Source: Streptomyces nymphaeiformis (GTDB taxonomy: Bacteria; Actinomycetota; Actinomycetes; Streptomycetales; Streptomycetaceae). Taken from it: a stretch of 64,000 nt of DNA. The notes under the pieces were generated by a model. The model saw only the letters and a program-made list of their open reading frames with translations. It had not been told where the DNA came from and did no database searches. Shown here piece after piece: positions 19,431-29,123 of this stretch (within the stretch, counting starts at the first letter, position 1; each line of letters opens with the position of its first letter). Where the stretch lies: the NCBI RefSeq assembly GCF_014203895.1, contig NZ_JACHJY010000002.1, positions 744,001 through 808,000 on the forward strand. Direction: 5' to 3'. Made by a program: the position numbers and the translations under genes.

Positions 19431-20395
19431 GCGTCGGCCATCCTTCGCTGGGCGAACTTCAGGACCCCGAAGGAGAGGACCAGCGTCACGAGCGCCAGCA
19501 GAACCGATTCGGCGGCAGCCAGGTTCGGGTTCGCCTGCGAGGCGTTGAGGGTGGTGTTCATGATCGGGCTGAACTTGCTGGAGGCGCCGGGGATCCGGGC
19601 GGCGGCGAGCACGGCCGGCTCGGTGTAGAGCTGGGCGGTGCCGATGACGGAGAACACCGTGGTGAGGACCAGGGCGGCCCGTACCAGGGGGATCTTGACG
19701 TACCAGGCCAGGCGCCAGCCGGTGCAGTTGTCGAGCGTGGCGGCCTCGATCACCTCACCGGGAACGGCCTGGAGCGCCGAGTAGATGATCAGCATGTTGT
19801 AGCCGGTCCACCCCCAGGTGATCATGTTGCCGATCGACACCGGGATCCAGCCGGCCGACAGGAAGTCGGTGTGGATGCCGAGGGCGGACAGCGGACCGGT
19901 GAACGGCGAGATGTCCTTCACGAGGAGGAACGACCACATCACGGCGGCGATCGCGCCCGGGAGGGCGTACGGCAGGAAGAACGTCAGCCGGAACGTCTTC
20001 TTGAACCGGGCGGAACGCGAGTCGAGCAGCAGCGCGAGCGCGAGGGCCAGCCCGAGCATCACCGGCACCTGGACGACACCGAGCAGCGCGACCCTGCCGA
20101 GCGAAGCGGTGAAGTCGGCGTCGTGGAGGGCGTCGAGGAAGTTGTCGAAGCCGGCGAACCGTGTGGTCTGCGCGCCGCCGAACAGACCCTCACGGCGCAC
20201 CGTGAAGAAGCTCTGGTAGATCGCGTATCCGATCGGCGCGAGCATCATGGCGGCGAACAGGAGGCCGAACGGCGCCAGGAACCCCGCGGCGTTCAGCGCG
20301 GTCCGGTGGCGGCGGCCCGGCGCGGCCGACGCGCGCGGCGGCGCCGGTGTCAGAGGTGGTGCCGGTACGGGAGGTGGTGCGGTCTGGGAGCTCAT
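19427..20395 (-). CDS. Sugar ABC transporter permease, MalF type
   Basis: A 322-residue permease with a proline-rich cytoplasmic N-terminus (about 30 residues) and six transmembrane segments. The EAA loop reads PGEVIEAATLDNCTGWRLAW near residue 215. It heterodimerises with the MalG-type protein encoded next, and the two genes overlap (ATGA). A strong hairpin in the 111-base gap after the binding-protein gene probably keeps permease expression below that of the binding protein. Confidence 0.93.
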   Translation of the reverse strand: MSSQTAPPPVPAPPLTPAPPRASAAPGRRHRTALNAAGFLAPFGLLFAAMMLAPIGYAIYQSFFTVRREGLFGGAQTTRFAGFDNFLDALHDADFTASLGRVALLGVVQVPVMLGLALALALLLDSRSARFKKTFRLTFFLPYALPGAIAAVMWSFLLVKDISPFTGPLSALGIHTDFLSAGWIPVSIGNMITWGWTGYNMLIIYSALQAVPGEVIEAATLDNCTGWRLAWYVKIPLVRAALVLTTVFSVIGTAQLYTEPAVLAAARIPGASSKFSPIMNTTLNASQANPNLAAAESVLLALVTLVLSFGVLKFAQRRMADA

Positions 20396-20439
20396 GGTGT
20401 TCGTTCCTCGACGCGGTTGCGGTGCGGACGGGGGACCGG

Positions 20440-20474
20440 CTCCGCGGCGCCGCGCCCCGGGCGGCGCCGCGGAG
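20440..20474 (-). terminator. Attenuator hairpin between binding protein and permease genes
   Basis: A perfect 14-base-pair inverted repeat (CTCCGCGGCGCCGC and complement) with a seven-base loop, in the gap after the binding-protein stop. Such hairpins commonly set higher binding-protein than permease expression. Confidence 0.8.
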
Positions 20475-20506
20475 TCTCCCTCGGGCGATCTGCGCTTTTC
20501 TGGGGG

Positions 20507-21805
20507 TCAGTTGCCGCTCACGGAGAGGCCCAGGCTCTTGATCTTGTCGATCGTCTTCTGCTGGACGACGGTGGTGGCCTGGGCGTAGCCGCCCTTGCCG
20601 ATCGCGTCCGTGTAGTCGGCCTCGATCTGGCCGAACGTCGGCCCGGCCACCCAGGTGGAAGGGGTGTTCGCCGCGGACTGCTTGAAGACGTCGTAGATCT
20701 TCTGCCCACCGAAGTAGGGGTCGCCCTGGGAGAGCAGCGGGTGGTCGAGACCGGCCTTCGAGGCGGGGTACAGGCCGCCGACGGTGATGCCGGTCCCGAT
20801 CGCCTCCTTGTCCCCCGAGAGGAACGCGGCGAACTGTTCGGCCTGCTCGGGCGTCTTGCAGCCGGTCAGTACGGAGGTGGCGGAACCGCCCGAGTTCGCA
20901 CTGGCCTTGTCGCCCGAGGCCCAGGTCGGCATCGGGGCCACGGCCCACTTGCCGGCGAGGTCCTTGAGGTCCCCCTTGATGCCCGCGGCGGCCCAGGAGG
21001 CGTTCACGAAGGTCATGACCTTGCCGGCCTCCGATGCCTTGTTGAAGGTCGGGTCCCAGGCGTTGCCGTTGTTCATCACCAGCTTCCGGTCCTTCAGACC
21101 CTGCCAGTACGTGGCGACCTGCTGGGTGCCCGGATTGTCGATGGCGACCTTCCAGGAACCGCCCGACGTGCCGAACCAGGACTTGCCGGTCTGCCAGGTC
21201 AGGGCGGACATGTCGTAGGCGTCCTGGGGCGCGGTGCCGAAGGCGACGCTCGGGTCGGCCTTGTGGACGGCGGCTGCGTCGGCGGCGTACTCCTCCCAGG
21301 TCGTGGGAGGCTTCGCGATGCCGAACTTCTTGAACAGGTCGGTGCGGTAGTACAGCGCCATCGGCCCGGTGTCCACGGGGATGCCGTACACCTTGCCACC
21401 GGCCGAGGAAGCGGCGACGGCCCAGTCCAGGTACGTGCCGGTGTCCCCGGAGGCGTACGGGGTGATGTCCATCAGCGCGTTCTTGACCAGCATCGACGGG
21501 ATGTCGCTGTAGGCGACCTGGGCCAGACAAGGGGCCTTGCCGGCGGTGATCGCGTTGGTCATCTGGTCGTAGCCGCCCTTGGCACCGGACGGGATCTGCT
21601 TGAACGTCACCTTGATGTCGGGGTGGGCGGCGTTCCACTGGGCGGTGATCTTGTCGTAGCCGGGGGCCCAGCCCCAGAACTCCATGGACACCGGCCCCTT
21701 GGGGGACGAGTCGCCGGGGGAGTCGGAGCCGGAACAGCCGGTCCCCATCAGGGCCAGAGAAAGGGCTGCTGCGGCGGCTGCGGATCTGTGCGTGAACGTG
21801 CGCAT
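20507..21805 (-). CDS. Sugar-binding lipoprotein of MalEFG-type transporter
   Basis: A 432-residue extracellular solute-binding protein of family 1. The signal peptide ends in a lipobox-like LMGTGC, with C24 as the predicted lipidated residue, followed by a Ser/Gly/Asp linker. The mature part has the family features VSMEFWGWAPGYDKITAQWN, KVTFKQIPSG and YYRTDLFKKFGI. It would capture the glycan fragment released by the secreted enzymes and hand it to the two permeases. Promoter elements lie about 110-140 bases upstream, and the ROK regulator is encoded next on the same strand. The ligand is inferred (galacto-N-biose or a galactoside), not shown. Confidence 0.93.
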   Translation of the reverse strand: MRTFTHRSAAAAAALSLALMGTGCSGSDSPGDSSPKGPVSMEFWGWAPGYDKITAQWNAAHPDIKVTFKQIPSGAKGGYDQMTNAITAGKAPCLAQVAYSDIPSMLVKNALMDITPYASGDTGTYLDWAVAASSAGGKVYGIPVDTGPMALYYRTDLFKKFGIAKPPTTWEEYAADAAAVHKADPSVAFGTAPQDAYDMSALTWQTGKSWFGTSGGSWKVAIDNPGTQQVATYWQGLKDRKLVMNNGNAWDPTFNKASEAGKVMTFVNASWAAAGIKGDLKDLAGKWAVAPMPTWASGDKASANSGGSATSVLTGCKTPEQAEQFAAFLSGDKEAIGTGITVGGLYPASKAGLDHPLLSQGDPYFGGQKIYDVFKQSAANTPSTWVAGPTFGQIEADYTDAIGKGGYAQATTVVQQKTIDKIKSLGLSVSGN

Positions 21806-21917
21806 GGCTTTCCTCGTGAACGACGTGATGAGAAGAGCGGGAGGGGTGGACCGGACGGGCTTCCGATTGGCCCATTCAAGTCCCGTGGAATCTGCGATCT
21901 CGTGGAATCCGTGAAGG

Positions 21918-21948
21918 ATTATTCAGCCCTTTATGGAGGGCTGGTCAA
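21918..21948 (-). promoter_or_regulatory. Promoter with operator-like inverted repeat for the GH101/GH35 transport operon
   Basis: On the minus strand TTGACC is followed after 17 bases by TGAATAAT, a good vegetative-type promoter. The spacer holds a perfect inverted repeat AGCCCT-N6-AGGGCT (21925-21942), placed where a bound repressor would block RNA polymerase. The ROK regulator encoded just upstream is the obvious candidate. Confidence 0.65.
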
Positions 21949-21964
21949 TACCCTTTCCAAGGGT

Positions 21965-21987
21965 TTTCCTGTGCCCTTTCCTGTGCC
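21965..21987. repeat. Tandem 11-bp direct repeat upstream of the promoter
   Basis: TTTCCTGTGCC occurs twice, 12 bases apart, just upstream of the -35 element of the transporter promoter. The spacing is close to one helical turn, as for a cooperatively bound regulator. The function is inferred. Confidence 0.55.
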
Positions 21988-22186
21988 TGATCCAGGGCAT
22001 GCTGCGCAGGCCGTCGCTCTCGAATTGATTCTTCGTCGAGAGGCGGCACGGTCGGGTGGGCCGGGTAAGGAATTCAGTCGCGAATGGCTAAGGTGACCGA
22101 CGGCTGGCGTCGAGTGTTCTTTCCCTTGCGTGCGGCGGTACCCGGTGCGGGAGCCGCACGGGGGAGGCAAGGAGTGGGGCGGCCTC

Positions 22187-23362
22187 TCAGGACAGTCGGG
22201 CGCGGACGCTCTCCCTGATCACCAGGCAGGCAGCACCCCGCGCCCACAACGTCTCGCTGGCCTCGTCGACCTTGATCACGCAGTCGCGGGCGGCCGTGGA
22301 GACGGCATGTCGTTCCAAGGCCGCGGTCATCGCCGGTCCGAAGTGCTCGTACGCCACGACGCCCTCTCCCGCGATCACGATCAGACCGGGGTTGAGCAGA
22401 TTGCACAGGCAGGCCAGGCCGCGCCCGAGGGCGTCGCCGGCGACGGAGAACGCGTGGAGCGCGGCCCGTCGGTCGATCTCCGTGCCCGACCGCGCGAACT
22501 CCGCCACCGCGTCGTAGTCGGCATCCGGCCGGCCGCCGGCCTCCTGGAACAGGCGAAGCACCGCGTCGGAGGATGCCAGGGCCTCCACGCAACCCCGGTT
22601 GCCGCAGGCGCAGTCGGGGCCGTTCGGCTCGATCGGCAGATGCCCGAACTCGACGGCCAGTCCGCCGGCCCCGGAGTGGAGGACTCCATGGAGCATCAGT
22701 CCACCGCCGACGCCCCGCCCGACGGAGATCACGGCGAAGGAGTCGACCTCCCTCCCCTCTCCGAACCAGCGCTCGGCGATCACCAGGGCGTTGACGTCGT
22801 TGTTCACCACCACCGGAAGTCCGGTCGCCTCGCTCAGCGGAGACGCGACGGCGACGTCCGTCCAGCCCAGGCGAACCGCCGAACGGCACACGCCGGCGGC
22901 CGCGTCGACGTGGCCGCCCACGCCGACCCCGATGCCCAGGACCTTCGCGTCACCGGTCCGCGCCTCGGCGATGAGCCGGGCCGTCAGGTCCGCGGCCACC
23001 GAGAGCACATGGGCCGGCTCCAGGGACGTGAGTGAACGCTCCATGCGGAGCAGCGGGCGGGCGCCGAGGTCGGTGAGCACGGCCGCGACGTGGGTGCGCG
23101 CGATCTGGATCCCGACGACCAGGTGCTGTTCGGTGTTGACCCGAAGCAGGCGCTGGGGGCGACCGAGCCCGGTCGCGCTCTGCTGTCCGGTCTCGCTCAG
23201 ATAGCCGCCCTCGATCAGCGGCGTGAGCAGCCGGGTCACGGTGGACGGGGACAGTCCGAGCCGTTGTGCGATCACCGTGCGTGAGACCGGGCCCGAGGTG
23301 AGTACCTGGGCGAAGATCTCGGCTCCTGTCTGATCCGGGACCAGAGCCGTCGGCGTGGTCAC
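22187..23362 (-). CDS. ROK-family transcriptional regulator
   Basis: A 391-residue regulator with an N-terminal MarR-like helix-turn-helix (VIAQRLGLSPSTVTRLL, about residues 25-45) and a C-terminal ROK sugar-kinase-like domain. The domain carries the zinc-binding signature CACGNRGCVEA and the phosphate-loop-like ISVGRGVGGGLM. The GTG at 23362 is chosen for its GGAGGG site seven bases upstream and because the DNA-binding domain follows at once; a longer upstream reading has no such site. It is transcribed toward the sugar-transport and glycosidase genes and most likely represses them until a sugar or sugar phosphate binds. A decayed homologue lies at 40640-40990. Confidence 0.92.
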   Translation of the reverse strand: MTTPTALVPDQTGAEIFAQVLTSGPVSRTVIAQRLGLSPSTVTRLLTPLIEGGYLSETGQQSATGLGRPQRLLRVNTEQHLVVGIQIARTHVAAVLTDLGARPLLRMERSLTSLEPAHVLSVAADLTARLIAEARTGDAKVLGIGVGVGGHVDAAAGVCRSAVRLGWTDVAVASPLSEATGLPVVVNNDVNALVIAERWFGEGREVDSFAVISVGRGVGGGLMLHGVLHSGAGGLAVEFGHLPIEPNGPDCACGNRGCVEALASSDAVLRLFQEAGGRPDADYDAVAEFARSGTEIDRRAALHAFSVAGDALGRGLACLCNLLNPGLIVIAGEGVVAYEHFGPAMTAALERHAVSTAARDCVIKVDEASETLWARGAACLVIRESVRARLS

Positions 23363-24085
23363 GTCACATCCCTCCCTGGCATCCCCATGACATCTCAGTG
23401 TTGCCGCGAGTCTGGCGTAGATACTTTCTTGCGTCAAGAAAAGAAGTGAAGGGAATCGCGGGCCCCACCGGTGCGGCGTCCCTGGTGGCGTCTCGGCGCG
23501 GGGGGCGGGGACGGACGGCAGCGCCCGAGCGGTGCGGTAGGACGGGGCACGGTCATCAGGGCGGCGTGACAAGTCCCCGCCGACGAGACCGAAGGGCACG
23601 CACGCCGGGTCCCGGCCACGCACCCCGGGGACACCCCCGGTTCGTCGAGTCCGGCTTCATCGAGTCGGGAAGCTTCGCCTCGAACGGCTCGTCGAGCCTC
23701 ATCGTCGGCAGGACGTGGTCCTGGTCGGCGGCACCGGCCGGGCAGCGCGGCGGCAGCGGCCGGTGTCACGACCGTCGCCGCAAGGCGCCTGTGGCTGCTT
23801 GCTCTTGGGCGGTTCCCGTGGCCCCTCGGCTCTCTCCAGTGCCTCGGAAGGGACTCGTCCGTCGCCCCTGGGAGGCGGGAGGGCCGCCGGCGGTGCCGGG
23901 CCGCGGCCAGGGGGCTGCGGACATCACCTGCCGAAGAAGACGCCGACGCCGCCCGAACCCGGCTTGGCGAGAACCTGACAGGTTTCCGCGCGTCACCGGA
24001 AGGGCGAGACGGGCTGGAAGTCGGTTGGACAGCCCTGCCGGCCGTCCACAGCGCTCGCGCCACAGCGTGTGCCCGACGCGGTCGC
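23363..24085. other. 720-base stretch without a supportable gene
   Basis: Between the divergently placed ROK start and the GntR stop there are open frames on both strands, but none has a ribosome site, a recognisable motif or coherent composition. The left end (23363-23460), with a short A-rich patch, presumably holds the ROK promoter. The rest could be decayed sequence. Confidence 0.5.
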
Positions 24086-24787
24086 TCAGTCGTCGATGGA
24101 TCCCAGCGAGTTGTCGTCCAGGCCGGCTGCCAGCCACTGCTCGACGGCGCTGATGTGGGTGGTCGCGGTGGAGACGGCGAGCAGCGTGTCCCGTGCCTCC
24201 AGTGCGCGGAGGATCTCCTCGTGGTCCCTGTGGGCGTTCTCCAGGGCGTGGCTGGTCCGGCTGCCGCGCATGATGCGCACGCGCTGGGTACGGGTGGAGA
24301 GCACGGACAGCAGCATGGACAGCACCGGGTTGCCGACGGCTTCGACGATCCTGAGGTGGAAGGCGATGTCGTGGGCGACGAACTCCTCGACGGTGGCCGC
24401 GGAGCGGCACTGGTCGAGGAGGTGCCGCAGTTCCGTCAGATCGTCCGGTTGCAGCAGGGCGGCGGCGAGTCCGGTGGCCTGCGGTTCGAGAAGCCTGCGG
24501 ACCTGGAGCAGCTGCAGGGCGGTCTGCCCCTGGGAGACGTCGGCCGCGAAGGAGAGGCTCTCCAGGAGCAGGTGCGGCTCCAGGCTGGAGACGTACGTGC
24601 CGTCGCCCTGCCGGGTGATCAGGATCCGCATGGCGGTCAGAGCCCGGACGGCCTCGCGCAGCGAGCTGCGGGACAGGCCGAGCTGTTCGGCGAGGACCTC
24701 TTCCTTCGGAAGGCGGGAACCGGGTGCGAGTTCTCCGGTGACGATCATCGCCTTGATCTTGTCGATGGCCTCGTCGGTCAGTGCCAC
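24086..24787 (-). CDS. GntR/FadR-family regulator, probable L-fucose regulon repressor
   Basis: A 233-residue regulator. The N-terminal winged helix includes KEEVLAEQLGLSRSSLREAV (about residues 28-47). The C-terminal all-helical FCD domain has the metal/effector residues in AHDIAFHLRI, AHRDHEEIL and TTHISAVEQWL. It is the last gene of the minus-strand ribose-type transporter operon and lies beside the fucose-catabolic operon. FCD regulators bind short palindromes, and ATACATC-N-GATGTAT sites flank both divergent promoters and recur before GH95, so this protein is the best candidate to bind them. The effector is probably a fucose-pathway acid (inferred). Confidence 0.9.
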   Translation of the reverse strand: MALTDEAIDKIKAMIVTGELAPGSRLPKEEVLAEQLGLSRSSLREAVRALTAMRILITRQGDGTYVSSLEPHLLLESLSFAADVSQGQTALQLLQVRRLLEPQATGLAAALLQPDDLTELRHLLDQCRSAATVEEFVAHDIAFHLRIVEAVGNPVLSMLLSVLSTRTQRVRIMRGSRTSHALENAHRDHEEILRALEARDTLLAVSTATTHISAVEQWLAAGLDDNSLGSIDD

Positions 24788-24821
24788 GAGCGTGTCTCCA
24801 AGCCGGGTGTGTACGGGGTGG

Positions 24822-24854
24822 CGGCTCCGCCCGCTGCGGGGCCGGGCGGAGCCG
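24822..24854 (-). terminator. Hairpin between permease and regulator genes
   Basis: A perfect 12-base-pair inverted repeat (CGGCTCCGCCCG and complement) with a nine-base loop in the 81-base gap between the permease stop and the GntR start. It probably limits regulator expression. Confidence 0.7.
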
Positions 24855-24868
24855 TTCGTGGGGTGAGG

Positions 24869-25912
24869 CTATTCCTGCTTCTCGCCGGAGGCGAAGCGGG
24901 AGATGACCAGGGCGACGATGATGATGAGGCCGTTGAGGAACTGGTTCCACAAGGGCGGTACCCCCGCCAGCGTCATGACGTTGACGACGAGCTGGAGGGT
25001 CAGTACACCCGTCAGGGCACCGAAGACCGACCCCTTGCCGCCGTTGAGGCTCACGCCGCCGATGACGGTCGCCGCGAACACCTGGAAGATCCAGCCGCTG
25101 CCCTGGGTCGCGGAGATGGAGCCGTAGTGGCCGCTGTAGAGGATGCCGGCGAACGCGGCGAGCACACCGCCGACGACGAGGGCGATCCACACGATCCGTT
25201 CGACGCGGATGCCGGCGGTGCGGGCCGCCTCGGGGTTGCCGCCGATGGCGTAGAGGGCCCGGCCGTGCCGAAGCCAGGCCAGCGCGCTGCCACCGATGGC
25301 GAAGAGCGCCGCGCAGACCCAGATCGCGGCGGGTACGCCGAGCCAGGACGCCTTGCCCAGATAGGTGAACGACGGCGGCAGGTCGATGATGGACTGGCCC
25401 TCGGACAGCGCGACCTGGAGGCCGCGCAGCATGGTGAGGGCCCCCAGCGTCACGATGAAGCCGTTGAGGCGCAGCTTGAGGATCAGGAATCCGTTGACGG
25501 CGCCGATCAGCGCGCCGACGAGCAGGCACAGGGGTACGGCCGTCCACTCGGGAAGGAGCCCGAGACCGCTGAACCGGCCTCCGCTGGTGGGCAGGACCAG
25601 CCAGACGGCGACGAGGGGAGCGACACCGATGGTCGACTCCAGGGAGAGGTCCATCCGCCCGCAGATCAGGATGAACGTCGTGGCGAGGACGAGCAGGCTC
25701 AGCTCGGTGGACTGCTGGGCGACGCCGATGAGGTTGTCGGCGGTGAGGAAGGCCGGCGAGACGATGAATCCGATCAGGCCGAGCACCAGGATGGCGGGGA
25801 CGAGGGACAGCTCGCGGAAGCGGCCGAGGTCGACGCGGCGACGCACGGGGTCCGCTGCGGCCGGCTCCGTCGCGCTCGTCGCGGGCTCGGTGAGATCTGT
25901 GGTGGCGGACAT
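24869..25912 (-). CDS. Sugar ABC transporter permease, RbsC type (probable L-fucose uptake)
   Basis: A 347-residue permease of the ribose family with about ten hydrophobic segments. Family marks are CGRMDLSLESTIGVAPL, ALYAIGGNPEAARTAGI (coupling loop) and GGVSLNGGKGSVFGAL. It begins two bases after the ATPase stop, so the two are translated together. Its location opposite the fucose-catabolic operon, with shared operator-like sites, suggests L-fucose as substrate. This is inference; the sequence alone does not define the sugar. Confidence 0.92.
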   Translation of the reverse strand: MSATTDLTEPATSATEPAAADPVRRRVDLGRFRELSLVPAILVLGLIGFIVSPAFLTADNLIGVAQQSTELSLLVLATTFILICGRMDLSLESTIGVAPLVAVWLVLPTSGGRFSGLGLLPEWTAVPLCLLVGALIGAVNGFLILKLRLNGFIVTLGALTMLRGLQVALSEGQSIIDLPPSFTYLGKASWLGVPAAIWVCAALFAIGGSALAWLRHGRALYAIGGNPEAARTAGIRVERIVWIALVVGGVLAAFAGILYSGHYGSISATQGSGWIFQVFAATVIGGVSLNGGKGSVFGALTGVLTLQLVVNVMTLAGVPPLWNQFLNGLIIIVALVISRFASGEKQE

Positions 25913-25914
25913 GA

Positions 25915-27501
<1,587 letters not shown>

Positions 27502-27562
27502 GGTGGATACCGTCCTTCGTGTGCGGATGCCGGGGTGCTGGGGAACGCGGGGAGCGGTGCGG

Positions 27563-27586
27563 GGAGAGGGCGATGTCACCCTCTCC
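27563..27586 (-). terminator. Hairpin between binding protein and ATPase genes
   Basis: A perfect 8-base-pair stem (GGAGAGGG and CCCTCTCC) with an eight-base loop, about 17 bases after the binding-protein stop. A processing or attenuation hairpin here would favour binding-protein expression. Confidence 0.7.
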
Positions 27587-27603
27587 ACCGCGGGTGTCGG
27601 CGG

Positions 27604-28653
27604 TCAGCCGACGTTGTTGCCCCACAGGGCCTTGTCCTCGACGTTCTCCTTGGTCACCAGCGGAGCGGGCAGCTGGTCCTCCAGGCCGTTCGGGATCTTG
27701 ACGATGGTGGAGCCGTGGTCCGTCGCACCCGGCTGGAAGGTCTTGCCCTCGGTCGCTGCCTTGGCGTAGTACAGCGCGTACTTGGCGTAGAGGTCGGCGG
27801 GCTGGGAGACGGTGGCGTCGATCTGCCCCTTGCGGATCGCGTCGAACTCCTGCGGGATGCCGTCGTTGGAGATGATCGAGATGTGGCCCTTCGCGCCGGC
27901 CGGCTTCAGCAGCCCCTTCTGCTCCAGGAGTGCCAGCGTCGGCTGCAGGAAGACGCCGCCGGCCTGCATGTAGATGCCGTTCAGATCCGGGTTCTGGGCG
28001 AGCAGCGACTGGAGCTTCGCGGAGGCCACGTCGCCCTTCCAGTCGGTGGGCAGCTCGAAGACCTTGATCTTCGGGAACTTCGTCTTCATGCACGCGGCGA
28101 ACGCCTCGGAGCGGTCGCGCCCGTTGATGGAGTCCAGGGCGCCCTGCAGTTCGGCGACCTTGCCCTCGCCGTTCAGCTGCTTGCCGAGGAACTCGCAGGC
28201 CTTGGTGCCGTACGCCCGGTTGTCGGCCCGGACCACCATGTAGACGTCGCCCTTGTCCGGCCGGGTGTCGACGCTGACCACCGGGATCTTCGCCGCCGAC
28301 AGGGTGTCGAGGGTCGAGGCCACGGCTCCGGTGTCCTGGGGCGCCATGACGACGGCCTTGGCCCCGGTGTTCTGGAACACCTGCACGTTGGCGACCAGCT
28401 TGGTGACGTCGTTCTGCGAGTTGCTCAGGGGCAGCGTGTGGACACCTCCGGACGCGATGTCCTTGTTCAGGTACTGCGCGTAGGAGTTCCAGAAGTCGGA
28501 GTCGGAGCGCGGCAGGTCGATGCCGATGGCGGGCTTGCCGCTGCCGGAGGCGGCCGAGTCCGCGCCCTCGCGGTTGCACGCGGTGGCGAGGGACAGCGCC
28601 GCGAGGACGGCGACGGCTGCCGTGGCGGTGGAACGGGTGCGAGCGAGCTTCAT
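27604..28653 (-). CDS. Periplasmic-type sugar-binding lipoprotein, RbsB type
   Basis: A 349-residue binding protein of the ribose/galactose family (peripla_BP_4). The signal peptide ends in LATAC, with C26 as the likely lipidated residue. The mature chain starts GIDLPRSDSDFWNSYAQYL and has VFQNTGAKAVVMAPQDTGAV, VVSVDTRPDKGDVY and a conserved ISIISNDGIPQEFDAI. It is the first gene of the minus-strand operon (binding protein, ATPase, permease, GntR regulator). GGAGAG precedes the ATG. Given its neighbours it probably binds L-fucose or a fucosyl sugar. Confidence 0.92.
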   Translation of the reverse strand: MKLARTRSTATAAVAVLAALSLATACNREGADSAASGSGKPAIGIDLPRSDSDFWNSYAQYLNKDIASGGVHTLPLSNSQNDVTKLVANVQVFQNTGAKAVVMAPQDTGAVASTLDTLSAAKIPVVSVDTRPDKGDVYMVVRADNRAYGTKACEFLGKQLNGEGKVAELQGALDSINGRDRSEAFAACMKTKFPKIKVFELPTDWKGDVASAKLQSLLAQNPDLNGIYMQAGGVFLQPTLALLEQKGLLKPAGAKGHISIISNDGIPQEFDAIRKGQIDATVSQPADLYAKYALYYAKAATEGKTFQPGATDHGSTIVKIPNGLEDQLPAPLVTKENVEDKALWGNNVG

Positions 28654-28857
28654 GACCGTGTTCTCTCCTGAGCCGGGGCGGGGGAGCCGCAGAGCGAGGG
28701 TGGGAGGTGGCGGATTCGCCTGCCGGGGAGGGCGAGCCCGCCGTCCGGGCGGAGGGCGGCCCGGCGCGTGGCGTGCGGGACCGTGCCCGGGGAAAGGCAC
28801 GTGAGGTCCAGCCGGTGGCCGAGGCTTCGGAGGCGAGTGGATGCGGAGGCACCTCGC

Positions 28858-28872
28858 ATTCCTCCGATGTAT
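28858..28872. promoter_or_regulatory. Operator-like site 1 of the fucose regulon
   Basis: ATTCCTC-C-GATGTAT: the right half matches the best palindrome in this region exactly and the left half matches at five of seven positions. It lies just downstream of the predicted minus-strand promoter, a repressor position. Confidence 0.6.
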
Positions 28873-28886
28873 CCCGGACGTCGAGG

Positions 28887-28916
28887 ACGTTACGACGGTG
28901 TTGCCGACGTTGACAA
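28887..28916 (-). promoter_or_regulatory. Promoter of the ribose-type transporter operon
   Basis: On the minus strand TTGTCA is followed after 18 bases by TAACGT. Transcription would start near 28880, at operator-like site 1, and run through the binding-protein gene. Confidence 0.5.
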
Positions 28917-28962
28917 GGGTCCGCTCACAACGATTTACCGGACGTCAGGCCTGGAGTTCCGA

Positions 28963-28979
28963 GATACATCGGATGTATC
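28963..28979. promoter_or_regulatory. Central palindromic operator of the fucose regulon
   Basis: GATACATC-G-GATGTATC is a perfect 17-base palindrome in the middle of the divergent intergenic region, just upstream of the plus-strand -35 element. It has the size and symmetry expected for a dimeric GntR/FadR-type regulator. It defines the motif used to find the other sites. Confidence 0.8.
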
Positions 28980-28981
28980 CG

Positions 28982-29011
28982 TTGCGGGTCCCGCCTCCTT
29001 GTGTCTACAGT
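28982..29011 (+). promoter_or_regulatory. Promoter of the fucose catabolic operon
   Basis: TTGCGG and TACAGT are separated by 18 bases, with operator-like sites on both sides (28963-28979 and 29024-29038). The predicted start is near 29018, giving a leader of about 105 bases before the first gene. Confidence 0.5.
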
Positions 29012-29023
29012 CGCGCTGCCGCC

Positions 29024-29038
29024 ATACCTCCGATGACC
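29024..29038. promoter_or_regulatory. Operator-like site 3 of the fucose regulon
   Basis: ATACCTC-C-GATGACC keeps six of seven bases of the left half and the GATG core of the right half. It lies just downstream of the plus-strand -10, where binding would block transcription of the catabolic operon. Confidence 0.5.
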
Positions 29039-29123
29039 GTGTCCGAAGCCTGAGGACGCGGGCCGTCGAAGACACCTGCGGTCGACCTCCTCGACGAACC
29101 AGCCATGGCAAGGGAGTTGTCCT

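Noticed and set aside
23363..23623. Longer N-terminus for the ROK regulator
   Set aside because: The GTG at 23362 has a good ribosome site directly before the helix-turn-helix domain; the extension is low-complexity.
23398..24153. Open frames on both strands between ROK and GntR genes
   Set aside because: No ribosome site, no motif and composition typical of random high-GC frames.
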